Source: Thermoflexus hugenholtzii
GTDB lineage: Bacteria; Chloroflexota; Anaerolineae; Thermoflexales; Thermoflexaceae
Direction: 5' to 3'
DNA: 64,000 nucleotides
NCBI RefSeq assembly: GCF_018771565.1
Contig: NZ_CP076326.1
Location: 1,922,001 to 1,986,000 of the forward strand
The position numbers were made by a program, and so were the translations under genes. A model generated the notes under the pieces. The model made no database searches. It was not told where the DNA came from and saw only the letters and a program-made list of their open reading frames with translations. Below, piece after piece: positions 48,103-55,880 of the stretch; position 1 is the stretch's first letter, and every line of letters begins with the position of its first letter.

Positions 48103-48191
48103 GGAGGGGTGGCCGAGTGGACGAAGGCGCGCGCCTGGAGAGCGCGTAGGGGTGTTCTCGCCCCTCGTGGGTTCGAATCCCACCCCCTCCG
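48103..48191 (+). tRNA. tRNA-Ser(GGA)
   Basis: The acceptor stem GGAGGGG/CCCCTCC closes the cloverleaf, discriminator G follows, and CCA is not encoded. The anticodon arm CGCGC-CTGGAGA-GCGCG places GGA as anticodon, reading TCC and TCT. A long variable arm (TAGGGGTGTTCTCGCCCCTC) is characteristic of serine tRNAs, and the T arm is GTGGG-TTCGAAT-CCCAC. Confidence 0.97.
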
Positions 48192-48200
48192 CTGAACCTT

Positions 48201-48245
48201 CGGGCTCCGGAGTTCGCCGCTTCCAGCCTCCGGAGCCCGCTTTTT
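48201..48245 (+). terminator. rho-independent terminator of tRNA-Ser
   Basis: CGGGCTCCGGAG (48201-48212) pairs perfectly with CTCCGGAGCCCG (48228-48239), followed by CTTTTT. It starts 10 bases after the tRNA end. Confidence 0.88.
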
Positions 48246-48487
48246 ACTCCGCTATTCTCTCAGAACGCGCGATCCCTATCCGTCTGAAGAACGCTTCGCT
48301 CTCTCCCCATCCCCATCCCCATGCCCATGGACCCTTTGGCCTCCGACCACTGGATCATTTCCTCCCATCCTGAAATTCGTCCATGGAATAAGAGTTATGC
48401 CCTTTCTCAGGGGCCCTTTGAAACCTGCCCTGAAAACGCCCTCAAATCCGGGGAAAAGGGAGAGGCGGATCGATCTACGTTCCCTCT

Positions 48488-48516
48488 TGACGTCTTCCGG
48501 ATCCTGTGATAGGTTT
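48488..48516 (+). promoter_or_regulatory. possible promoter for the coiled-coil gene
   Basis: TTGACG at 48488-48493 and TAGGTT at 48511-48516 have 17 bases between them. The -10 is weak. If used, it gives a leader of about 210 bases before 48735 that contains a GC hairpin (CGGGAGG...CCTCCCG) and a small open frame. The stretch 48246-48487 shows no gene. Confidence 0.35.
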
Positions 48517-48624
48517 AAATAGGCCGGATTTGGGCGGACAGGAGGGCCGATATCATCCGGTCGCATCGGGAAGGATTTTCATCGTTTCGAAGGTCGAGAA
48601 GGGAAGGGTTCCGGAGTGTTCATC

Positions 48625-48738
48625 ATGAAGAGCGCCTGCGGGAGGGCGAGGACGCCTCCCGAGGTGAAGCGAGAGCGGACGGTGGTCCGTTACCAAACTC
48701 TTGATCCCATCCTATCAAACCGGAGGTTTCTGCCATGA
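48625..48738 (+). CDS. possible 37-residue leader ORF
   Basis: An ATG at 48625, with CCGGAG nine bases before, opens a 37-codon frame (begins MKSACGRARTPPEVKRERTV) whose TGA overlaps the ATG of the next gene (ATGA). The product is very basic and matches nothing I know. It may be a leader peptide that couples translation or simply chance. Confidence 0.25.
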   Translation: MKSACGRARTPPEVKRERTVVRYQTLDPILSNRRFLP

Positions 48739-49139
48739 AGGAGATCCTGGAAAGCCGCATCAATCTGCTGCGATCGCAACTGGCTGACATCGAGCAGCGT
48801 CGGGATTACGTGCAGGCGCAGTTGCGGTTGCTGGAGGATATCGCCCAGCTGCTCGAGAAATACCCCACGCTGGGGGAGGGGCTGGTCGGTCTGTTCCGGC
48901 AGACCACGATGCCGCGCCGCCGGCGCACCCGGGAGCTGGTGAACGCGCTGATGGATGTGTTGAAGACCAGCCCTCAGGGGATGGAGCTCGAGGCCATCCG
49001 CAAGGCATTGCTGGAGCGCGGGATCCAGGTCCCCGGGAAGAACGAGCAGATGCAGCGCGCCCGGCTGACCCTGATCTTCCGCAAGAACCAGGATCTGTTC
49101 CAGCGGGTTCGGCGCGGAGTCTACCAGCTGAAGGTGTAA
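48735..49139 (+). CDS. hypothetical protein with coiled coil and winged-helix-like C-terminus
   Basis: The 134-residue protein starts with a heptad-rich helix (ILESRINLLRSQLADIEQRR, then LRLLEDIAQLLEKYP). From residue 68 (TRELVNALMDVLKTSPQGME) it looks like a winged-helix region, ending LIFRKNQDLFQRVRRGVYQL, which resembles the HARE-HTH/RPD-like pattern of small DNA-binding modules. GGAGGT precedes the ATG. It is a monocistronic gene with a strong hairpin behind it. Confidence 0.65.
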   Translation: MKEILESRINLLRSQLADIEQRRDYVQAQLRLLEDIAQLLEKYPTLGEGLVGLFRQTTMPRRRRTRELVNALMDVLKTSPQGMELEAIRKALLERGIQVPGKNEQMQRARLTLIFRKNQDLFQRVRRGVYQLKV

Positions 49140-49170
49140 GCAGAGGATGGGCGACAGGCCCACGCAGGAA

Positions 49171-49201
49171 GGGGGACGGACGCCTTCGGCGTCCGTCCCC
49201 C
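49171..49201 (+). terminator. strong hairpin after the coiled-coil gene
   Basis: GGGGGACGGACGCC and GGCGTCCGTCCCCC form a perfect 14-pair stem with loop TTC. No T-run follows, so it may be a non-canonical terminator shared with the convergent gene at 49233. Confidence 0.6.
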
Positions 49202-49232
49202 CGTGCCTCCGACCCTGAAGGGCGCCGCATCC

Positions 49233-49757
49233 TCACCCGGGATCCCAGCGGATGAGCCGATGGGAGGACCCGCTCATCGCCCCGATGTCAAGAAGCCATG
49301 AGCGGGTTTCGCGCAAGGGACGCAGGAGCAGCTGACGCTCCGCCCCCTCAAGAGGAAGCTCCGACAGGTCCTGGGCCCTGAGCAGGCGTTCCCCCGTGGT
49401 CAGCAGGAAGGTGAACCGCCGCCAGCGCCGGCTGAACAGGGGATGCGGCAGGGATCGCAACGGGCCCAGCTGCAAGAGATAATAGAGCTCCTCCGCCCGC
49501 GGATGGTCAGGCTCCTCCGGGAGCACATCCCGTCGTCGGACCAGCTCGTGGCCCCGGACCGGGGCGTAGTGCCGCACGGACCAGCGCTCCGCTTCGAAGG
49601 CGGCGGTGTGGTAGAAGGCCAGGAAATCCACCATAGGGGTCAGCGGCGGCGCATAGCGAACGGGGATCCGGTATGCGTGATGCGTCTGGATCCAGCGCCA
49701 GTCCCGCGGGCTGCGGACTACAACCACCAACACCATCGCTTCCGGGAAGAGCTCCAT
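49233..49757 (-). CDS. hypothetical protein, 174 aa
   Basis: I do not recognise this family. The protein begins MELFPEAMVLVVVVRSPRDW and continues with aromatic-rich strands (THHAYRIPVRYAPPLTPMVD, FLAFYHTAAF), a basic central part with paired Arg residues and a helical end (EGAERQLLLRPLRETRSWLL). The order is reminiscent of PD-(D/E)xK-like folds found in Chloroflexi, but no catalytic trio can be assigned. It is convergent with the coiled-coil gene. The 236 bases between it and the permease gene on its other side show no other gene. Confidence 0.55.
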   Translation of the reverse strand: MELFPEAMVLVVVVRSPRDWRWIQTHHAYRIPVRYAPPLTPMVDFLAFYHTAAFEAERWSVRHYAPVRGHELVRRRDVLPEEPDHPRAEELYYLLQLGPLRSLPHPLFSRRWRRFTFLLTTGERLLRAQDLSELPLEGAERQLLLRPLRETRSWLLDIGAMSGSSHRLIRWDPG

Positions 49758-49993
49758 CCCGAGGGCTCCGGGGACGCCTCACCGTCGCGCTCTATCATGA
49801 TGATAGCCACTTCGCGGATCGCTTCCCTTCCCTCCGCCCCGGAGCAGCAGGCCATCCACGTGTGGAGGCGCGAATGAGCGCATGGGCGGGGCTCCGAAAG
49901 CCGGGCGCCCCGGTTCGTGGGCGGCCCCCATCCCTTCCCCGCCCACGGAACGAGGCCCCCCTTGCCCATCGCCAGGGCTTCGCCCGTCCGGGC

Positions 49994-50989
49994 TTACTCT
50001 TCCTCGAAGGCCATGCCCAGGGCAGCGGGTGGAGAGACCTGGAGGCTGCGCAGGATCCGCATGGCCAGGCGGCGACCGGATTCCGGCAGGCGAGCCAGCA
50101 ACGTCTGGACCCACTCCGTGCTGCCCAGGTTGGTCAGCAACAACGCGAAGATCATCAGGGGGAACGGCGCGACGTTCAGGACCTGAGAAGGAACGCCAGG
50201 GAGCTGTGGCTGGAGGACCAGGCTGAGCCACTGGAGGAGGGCGAAGAGCAGGGCGCCGAAGGCTCCGCGCACGGGATGCCAGCCTCCGAAGATGGTGATG
50301 GCCAACACGATCCAGCCCACCCCATCGATCCCGGAGATCGGGCCCTGCCAGCCGCCCTTGAGGTCCAGGGTGTAGGCGGCTCCGGCGAAGCCGACCATGG
50401 CCCCTCCCAGGACCGCGTAGGCATAACGCACCCGGGTCACCGGGACGCCTCGGACGAAAGCGGCCGGCGGGCGCTCCCCAACGCATCGGAGCACCAGTCC
50501 AGGCCGGGTGCGGAAGATCCAGATCCAGGCCAGGATCACGCTCAGCCCGGCGATGTAAACGATGGGGCTCTGCCGGAAAAGCAACGGGCCGAGGAGCGGG
50601 AGATCCTGCAGCACCGGCACCGGGAGCGCCCCCACCCGCGGCCCGGGCACGCCCATAAACGGGTTGCCCAGGAAATACGCCAGATCCCGCCCGAGGAGGG
50701 CCAGCACCAGCCCCACGGCCACCTGGGATTGGCGCAAGGTCAGGCTGGCGAAGGCCACCACGAGCGCCATCCCTGCCCCGACCAGGATGCCTGTCAGGAA
50801 GCCCAGCTCCAGGCTGCCCGTGCGCACGGCGACGGCGAAGCCGGCCATCGCCGCCAGCAGCATCGCCCCGTTCACCGAAAGGTTGACCACACCGGCCCGC
50901 TCGGAGAACGTCTCCCCGATCACCGCGATAAGAAGCGGGGCCGCTGCGGCCAGCACTCCTGCCAGACCCATGATCCACTCAGGCGCCAT
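49994..50989 (-). CDS. BMP-family ABC transporter permease 2
   Basis: This 331-residue inner-membrane protein has about eight to ten hydrophobic segments. It belongs to the nucleoside/sugar-type permeases (BPD_transp_2): GETFSERAGVVNLSVNGAML near residue 25 is the diagnostic N-terminal block, and GLVLRCVGERPPAAFVRGVP is the coupling helix for the ATPase. The ATG at 50989 overlaps the end of the first permease by 11 bases. It closes the four-gene transport operon. Confidence 0.9.
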   Translation of the reverse strand: MAPEWIMGLAGVLAAAAPLLIAVIGETFSERAGVVNLSVNGAMLLAAMAGFAVAVRTGSLELGFLTGILVGAGMALVVAFASLTLRQSQVAVGLVLALLGRDLAYFLGNPFMGVPGPRVGALPVPVLQDLPLLGPLLFRQSPIVYIAGLSVILAWIWIFRTRPGLVLRCVGERPPAAFVRGVPVTRVRYAYAVLGGAMVGFAGAAYTLDLKGGWQGPISGIDGVGWIVLAITIFGGWHPVRGAFGALLFALLQWLSLVLQPQLPGVPSQVLNVAPFPLMIFALLLTNLGSTEWVQTLLARLPESGRRLAMRILRSLQVSPPAALGMAFEEE

Positions 50990-52064
50990 CCTCGGACTCC
51001 ACGGTCGTTTTCGCTTGCCAGCGGGCGCGCACACCCTGCATCAGGAGGACGAAGAGGACCAGCGCTCCCTGCATCACCCCGGAGAGGGTGGAGTCCAGCT
51101 TCAGCGTGATCGGCAGCTGGATGCTTCCGATGTTGAGGGCGGCGAAGAAGAAAGCAACGGGGACCGACCAGGTTACGCGGTAGTTAGCGAGCATGGCCAC
51201 CAGCAGGCCCAGGTATCCATAGCCGCTGGAGATGGGTGGGATCAGACGGTGATACACCGCCGTCACCTGGATGGATCCGGCCAGCCCGGCCATCGCGCCG
51301 CAACCCAGCAACGCAAGGAAGAGATAACGGGTGGTGGGCACCCCCAGCAGGTGGGCCGCCCGCAGGTTCTTCCCGATGGCCTTCAACCGGAGGCCAAAAT
51401 AGGTGTTGCGGAGAAGCACATAAACCAGCGCCACGCTCAGGAGGGCCATCCCGAGGGCCCACGGGCTCAAACGCAGGCCGGGCAGCGTGGGCAACATCAG
51501 CCGCTCCGGGAAGGGCTCGGTGCCGCTCATCGAGCCGATCCCCGGCCGCTTCCAGGGCCCGAAGATCAGCCAGAGGATGAGCGTGGTGGCCACGAAGTTC
51601 AGCCCGAGCCCCCCGAAGATCTCGTGGACGCCGCCGTAGACCTTCAGCAGGCCCACCAGGCCGGCCCAGGCCGCGCCCCCCGCCATCCCGGCCAGGAGCG
51701 CCAGGACCAGGATGATCGGAGGAGGCAGGTCCGTATGCTGCAGCGCGCGGACCACCCCTGTGGTGGCGATGGCCCCCAGCACAATCTGCCCCTCCACGCC
51801 GATGTTCCAGAGCCCGGCGGTGAAGGTGAGCAACAGGCCGGAGGTCACCAGCATCAGCGGCACCCAGGCCACCAGGATGTCGGTGGCCCGCTTGAGGGAG
51901 CCAAAGGCCCCCTCCACAACCTGGCGATAGGCCTCCAGGGGAGGAGCCCCTGTTAGCAGCAGGACCAGCGTGGTGAACAGCAGGGCCATCAGAATCGAAA
52001 GGCCCTGCCATCCGACCGCCAGCCAGCGCGAGGTCCGCACGCGAGGCAGAAGGATCTCTTTCAT
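50979..52064 (-). CDS. BMP-family ABC transporter permease 1
   Basis: The 361-residue permease has an N-terminal segment (LSILMALLFTTLVLLLTG), then ATDILVAWVPLMLVTSGLLL and AGLWNIGVEGQIVLGAIATT, typical of nucleoside-type permeases. YFGLRLKAIGKNLRAAHLLG is the ATPase-contact loop. It begins 34 bases after the ATPase gene ends. Together with permease 2 it forms a heterodimeric pore. Confidence 0.9.
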   Translation of the reverse strand: MKEILLPRVRTSRWLAVGWQGLSILMALLFTTLVLLLTGAPPLEAYRQVVEGAFGSLKRATDILVAWVPLMLVTSGLLLTFTAGLWNIGVEGQIVLGAIATTGVVRALQHTDLPPPIILVLALLAGMAGGAAWAGLVGLLKVYGGVHEIFGGLGLNFVATTLILWLIFGPWKRPGIGSMSGTEPFPERLMLPTLPGLRLSPWALGMALLSVALVYVLLRNTYFGLRLKAIGKNLRAAHLLGVPTTRYLFLALLGCGAMAGLAGSIQVTAVYHRLIPPISSGYGYLGLLVAMLANYRVTWSVPVAFFFAALNIGSIQLPITLKLDSTLSGVMQGALVLFVLLMQGVRARWQAKTTVESEDGA

Positions 52065-52098
52065 CGGATCAATGCGCTCCGCATCCGACGATGATCTC

Positions 52099-53562
52099 TC
52101 ACCACCCTCGCCCGGCGATCATGTGGCCGAGCCGGTCGAGGGTGAGCTGCTCGGCGTCAATGGGCTCGGAAACCCGGCCGCTGAAGAACACCACGATGCG
52201 ATGGCAATACTGCATGAGCTCCTGAAGGTCTGAAGAGACGACCATCAGCGCGGTGCCCTGGCGGGCTCGCTCCTTCAGCCGCTCCCAGACCCACAGGCTG
52301 GACTCCACATCCAGCCCCCGGGTGGGATGCTCCAGGAGCAGCAACCGGGCGGGCGTCCGGATCAGGGCCAGGAGCGTGCGCTGCTGGTTCCCGCCGGAGA
52401 GGGCTTCCACGGGCGTCTCCGGCCTCCCCCGGATGTGGAACTCCCGGATGCGGCGCTGGGCTTCCGCCCGGGCCTGCTCCCAATCGATCAAATGGCGCCC
52501 GTTGGGATACACCAGCTGGAAGTGCTCCGTCAGCGTCAGCCCGGGGATCAGCCCCTCCTCCAGACGGTTGGCCGGAACATAGAGCACCCCTGCCTCCAGG
52601 AAGGCCGAGTAGGGCTTCCCGGTGAGATCCCGGCCGGACACCCGGATGGTGCCCTCCCAGGGGCGGATGAGGCCGGCGCAGGCGCGCATCAGCAGCTGCT
52701 GGCCGCTGCCTTCCATCCCGGCCAGCCCGATGATCTCGCCGGCCCGCACAGTAAGCCGAACCTGGCTGAGCCGGAGCCGGTGATCCCCGACCACCAGGTC
52801 CTGCACCTCAAGGACCGGCTCCCCAAGGGGGATCCGCTCCCGCTCCGGCATGGGCACCGGCCGACCGAACATCAGCTCGATCAGGCGGGCGGGCGAATAG
52901 GGAGGGGTAACTTCCCCCGCCAGGCGGCCCTGGCGCAGCACGGTGACCCGATGGCAGAGCTCTTCCACTTCCTCCAGCTTGTGGGTGACGAAGATCACCG
53001 CCTTCCCCTCCTCGGCGAGGCGGCGCAGCGTGGCGAAGAGACGAGCCTTCTGAGGCGCGCTGATCCCCGTGGTCGGCTCGTCCAGGATGAGCACCCGCAC
53101 CCCACGCCAGAGCAGACGGAGCAGCTCCAGCTGCTGACGCTCGCCCACCGTCAGGCTGTCCACCCGGGCATCCGGATCCAGGTCGAACCCGAAGGCATCG
53201 GCCAGCTCCTTCAGGGCGCGCCGCGCTCCCCGCCGGTCCAGCCACAACCCGCCCTCATGGCCCATCATGAAGTTGTCCAGGACGGAGAGGGCGGGGAAAT
53301 CCATGGGGTCCTGGTGGAGCATCCCGATCCCATGCCGGAGGCCTTCCGCGGGGGATCGAAAGCGAACCGCCTGGCCATCCAGCAGGATCTCCCCCCGATC
53401 CGGCCGCAGATACCCGGAGAGGATCTTCATCAAGGTGGTCTTGCCGGCCCCGTTCTCCCCCAGCAGGCCATGGATCGTGCCCGCCTGGACGGTGAGGCTG
53501 ACGTCCTGGAGAGCCCGAACCGGTCCGAAGGACTTATAGATGTGGCGCATTTCGACTTTCAT
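52099..53562 (-). CDS. ABC transporter ATP-binding protein with two ATPase domains
   Basis: The 487-residue protein contains two ATPase halves, as in nucleoside and ribose importers. The first has a normal Walker A (LLGENGAGKTTLMKILSGYL) and LILDEPTTGIS; its signature is DSLTVGERQQLELLRLL. The second half is degenerate: its Walker A region is LAGMEGSGQQLLMRACAG, while the signature is LSGGNQQRTLLALIRT and Walker B LLLLEHPTRGLD. The asymmetry is usual for this type. The start at 53562 is chosen because the family begins RHIYKSFGPVRAL. Confidence 0.9.
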   Translation of the reverse strand: MKVEMRHIYKSFGPVRALQDVSLTVQAGTIHGLLGENGAGKTTLMKILSGYLRPDRGEILLDGQAVRFRSPAEGLRHGIGMLHQDPMDFPALSVLDNFMMGHEGGLWLDRRGARRALKELADAFGFDLDPDARVDSLTVGERQQLELLRLLWRGVRVLILDEPTTGISAPQKARLFATLRRLAEEGKAVIFVTHKLEEVEELCHRVTVLRQGRLAGEVTPPYSPARLIELMFGRPVPMPERERIPLGEPVLEVQDLVVGDHRLRLSQVRLTVRAGEIIGLAGMEGSGQQLLMRACAGLIRPWEGTIRVSGRDLTGKPYSAFLEAGVLYVPANRLEEGLIPGLTLTEHFQLVYPNGRHLIDWEQARAEAQRRIREFHIRGRPETPVEALSGGNQQRTLLALIRTPARLLLLEHPTRGLDVESSLWVWERLKERARQGTALMVVSSDLQELMQYCHRIVVFFSGRVSEPIDAEQLTLDRLGHMIAGRGW

Positions 53563-53691
53563 ATGAGGAGGCGCCTCCGGATCAAGCCTCCGTCTGCTGC
53601 CAAAGCCCCTCCCTGGAGCCCGCGCCCTCCTGCGACTTCGACCCCAAGGACCGGGCAAGAGACCTTCGCGTTCTATTTTACGCCTGTTACA

Positions 53692-53722
53692 CAGGAGGGG
53701 CGGTCTGGAACCGCCCCTCCTG
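53692..53722 (-). terminator. intra-operon hairpin between BMP protein and ATPase genes
   Basis: CAGGAGGGGCGGT and ACCGCCCCTCCTG form a perfect 13-pair stem with loop CTGGA, 35 bases past the stop of the binding-protein gene. Without a T-run it may act as an mRNA stabiliser or partial terminator, giving more binding protein than transporter. Confidence 0.6.
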
Positions 53723-53756
53723 CTCCTTGGACCCAATCCTCTGAGCCTGGCGGTGG

Positions 53757-55055
53757 CTACTTCGTCGGGACGCTCTGGCCTTCCATCCCCTCCAGCAGCT
53801 GCGGCAGATACCAGATCTGCTGCGGGGTGGCCACCTTCCCCTCCTCCACGTAGAGCGTCCCATCCTGCAGGCGGATCGGCCCCTTCCACAGCTGGATGGA
53901 CCCATCGCCCAGGCCCTTGATGAACTCATCCAGCTTCGCCGAGGCCTCCGGGCTCAGGGCCTTGCCCTTCAGGAACCCCACGTGGCTGGTGTCCGGGTTG
54001 TTGATGTCCTTCCAGTCGGGCCCCACCCAGTCCCAGGACGGCTTCCAGGTGCCCTCCAGGACGGCCTTGATATGGGCCAGGTAGGAAGGACCCCAGTTGA
54101 AATACGGGACGCCCAGGCAGACGTCGGGGGCCTCCTCGCAGGCGCCGATGTAATCATAAGGGATGGCCCACACCTTCTTCCCGGCCTGGGTCGCCTTGGC
54201 CGCCTCCCGGAGGGCCTCGGTGGTGTCGATGCCGGAGATGATCACATCGTAGCCGGAGTTGATGAAGTCCTGGGCCACTTGAGTGGGATCGGCCGTCACG
54301 CCCGGGATGTGGAACCAGAAGCCGATCCAGGTCACCTTGAACTTGAGATCCTTGGCCGGCTTGCCGAGATACTTCTCCCAGCAATACTTCGCCCCCAGAT
54401 AGGCAGAAGCGGCCAGACGGCGGGTTTCATCGTTGATCAGCGGCCCCAGATACCCAATCTTGCCGGTCTGGGTGGTCAGGGCCGCCGCGCACCCGGCGAT
54501 CATCTTGCCGTATTCCATCTGGCCCATCACGTTGGCCAGGTTGGGGATGCCCTTGTAGTTCTTCCCCTCCTTCCAGGCGTCATCCCCGGAGGCATGGATG
54601 ACCACGATGTCCGGATGGGCCTTGGCGAACTTGATGGCCTCGTCCTTGTGGTCATCGGAGTTGAAGATGATCACCTTCGCGCCTTTGGCCACCAGCTCTT
54701 CGGCCAGCTGGGAGGCGGTGGTCCCGGGGCGATCGGCGGGGTTGACTTTGTCGATGTAAAGCATCTTCGCCCCGGGGAGCTTCCGCTCCACGTATTTGCC
54801 GGCCTCATAGTGGGCCTGGCTCCAGCCCCGGTCGTTATAAGGCCCCACCAGCAACATCCCGAAGATGATCTCCTTCGGCGCGGCGGTGGGGGTGGCGGTG
54901 GGCTGGGCAGGGGCGGGCGTGGGGGTCGGCTGAGGCGCGGCCGGAGCGGTGGCGGTTGCCGGGGCAGGCGTGGGCGTCTGAGCACACGCCGCGAGGATCA
55001 GGGACACGCCGAGGAACAGGCTGAACGCGATCCAGTGTCGCCGATGAGGAACCAT
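53757..55055 (-). CDS. BMP-family substrate-binding lipoprotein
   Basis: The 432-residue protein has a lipoprotein signal (hydrophobic FSLFLGVSLILAAC with the lipobox Cys24), a Pro/Thr/Ala-rich linker to about residue 60, and the BMP (PnrA-like) domain with MLLVGPYNDRGWSQAHYEAG near its start, VKVIIFNSDDHKDEAIKFAK-type and PDIVVIHASGDDAW blocks. PnrA-like proteins bind purine nucleosides; some bind other ligands. The start has GGGAGGAG upstream. It is the first gene of the transporter operon. Confidence 0.9.
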   Translation of the reverse strand: MVPHRRHWIAFSLFLGVSLILAACAQTPTPAPATATAPAAPQPTPTPAPAQPTATPTAAPKEIIFGMLLVGPYNDRGWSQAHYEAGKYVERKLPGAKMLYIDKVNPADRPGTTASQLAEELVAKGAKVIIFNSDDHKDEAIKFAKAHPDIVVIHASGDDAWKEGKNYKGIPNLANVMGQMEYGKMIAGCAAALTTQTGKIGYLGPLINDETRRLAASAYLGAKYCWEKYLGKPAKDLKFKVTWIGFWFHIPGVTADPTQVAQDFINSGYDVIISGIDTTEALREAAKATQAGKKVWAIPYDYIGACEEAPDVCLGVPYFNWGPSYLAHIKAVLEGTWKPSWDWVGPDWKDINNPDTSHVGFLKGKALSPEASAKLDEFIKGLGDGSIQLWKGPIRLQDGTLYVEEGKVATPQQIWYLPQLLEGMEGQSVPTK

Positions 55056-55087
55056 CTTCTCCTCCCGCAGTGGGGATCTTAGCCCTT

Positions 55088-55116
55088 ATTTTATCGATCC
55101 CCCCGAAGCCGCGCAA
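55088..55116 (-). promoter_or_regulatory. promoter of the BMP transporter operon
   Basis: On the minus strand TTGCGC (55116-55111) and TAAAAT (55093-55088) are spaced by 17 bases. The binding-protein start lies about 32 bases further. Confidence 0.55.
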
Positions 55117-55133
55117 TCCCCCCGGCCTCCCTG

Positions 55134-55184
55134 GGTGCGTCCCAAAATCGTAGGACAACTGCTCGCAGTTGTCCTACAAACGGG
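55134..55184. repeat. dispersed palindrome, family A
   Basis: GTAGGACAACTGC-TC-GCAGTTGTCCTAC (55150-55177) has perfect 13-base arms. It is preceded by GGGTGCGTCCCAAAATC, one of the outer arms seen at 11512 and 61516. It lies between the BMP operon promoter and the DUF4870 gene end. Confidence 0.8.
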
Positions 55185-55258
55185 TATGCATACGGAGGCG
55201 ACAGCCGGATGGGTCATCCCCGTTGGGAGGCCCCGAGCCCTTCCCCACTTATGCAAAC

Positions 55259-55690
55259 TTATGCAAAGGTGCGGGCCACCCAGTCGCCGATCAGCCAGTA
55301 GCGGAAGTCCTCCCCCCGGCTGCACGCGACTCCCCCTACCACCCCATACGCCAGCGCCCCCAGGGGGATCAGAGACGCCACGCATGCGACCGGCATGAGG
55401 CAGAACCCGATGATCACGGCGGTCAGCGGCAGAGAAACCGCCCACAGCGCCACTGCGATCACCCCAGCGACCACCCAGGCGAACAGCTGAAAGATCAGCG
55501 CCTGCAGCGCCTGGGAGGCCACGTAGCGGGATCGCTCCCGGTAAAACAGGTAGATCAGGAAGGCCGCGATGGGGCCGCCCAGGGCAGTGACCAGGTTCAG
55601 CAGAACGCTCAGGTGGGCCAGCATCGCCCACTGCCGTTCCTCGGCGGAGGGCCCTGCTTCCGGGCCTGCAAGGGGCATCGCTTCGCCCAT
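55259..55690 (-). CDS. DUF4870 family membrane protein
   Basis: The 143-residue protein shows the DUF4870 pattern: EERQWAMLAHLSVLLNLVTA, then FLIYLFYRERSRYVASQALQ and ALIFQLFAWVVAGVIAVA, with three to four membrane segments. Function is unknown. The ATG has GGGAGGAATT upstream. It is divergent from recJ. Confidence 0.85.
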   Translation of the reverse strand: MGEAMPLAGPEAGPSAEERQWAMLAHLSVLLNLVTALGGPIAAFLIYLFYRERSRYVASQALQALIFQLFAWVVAGVIAVALWAVSLPLTAVIIGFCLMPVACVASLIPLGALAYGVVGGVACSRGEDFRYWLIGDWVARTFA

Positions 55691-55815
55691 GGGAATTCCT
55701 CCCGCTCCAGGATGTCCTCATCTTCCCATGCGCCGAAGGCTTTGACAAGTCCCTCACAGCTGATCTGTGAGAGCGGGAAAGCGCCGGATGTCCAGCAGCG
55801 GGATCTCGCAGCCCG

Positions 55816-55845
55816 TTGACGCGTGGCCGCGCGCGCTTCTACAAT
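55816..55845 (+). promoter_or_regulatory. promoter of recJ
   Basis: TTGACG at 55816-55821 and TACAAT at 55840-55845 with an 18-base spacer. The predicted start of transcription is about 55852, close to the ATG at 55854, so a leaderless or very short-leader message is possible. Confidence 0.6.
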
Positions 55846-55880
55846 CAGGACCGATGATCCTGCCCTCAGGATGCGGAAGG

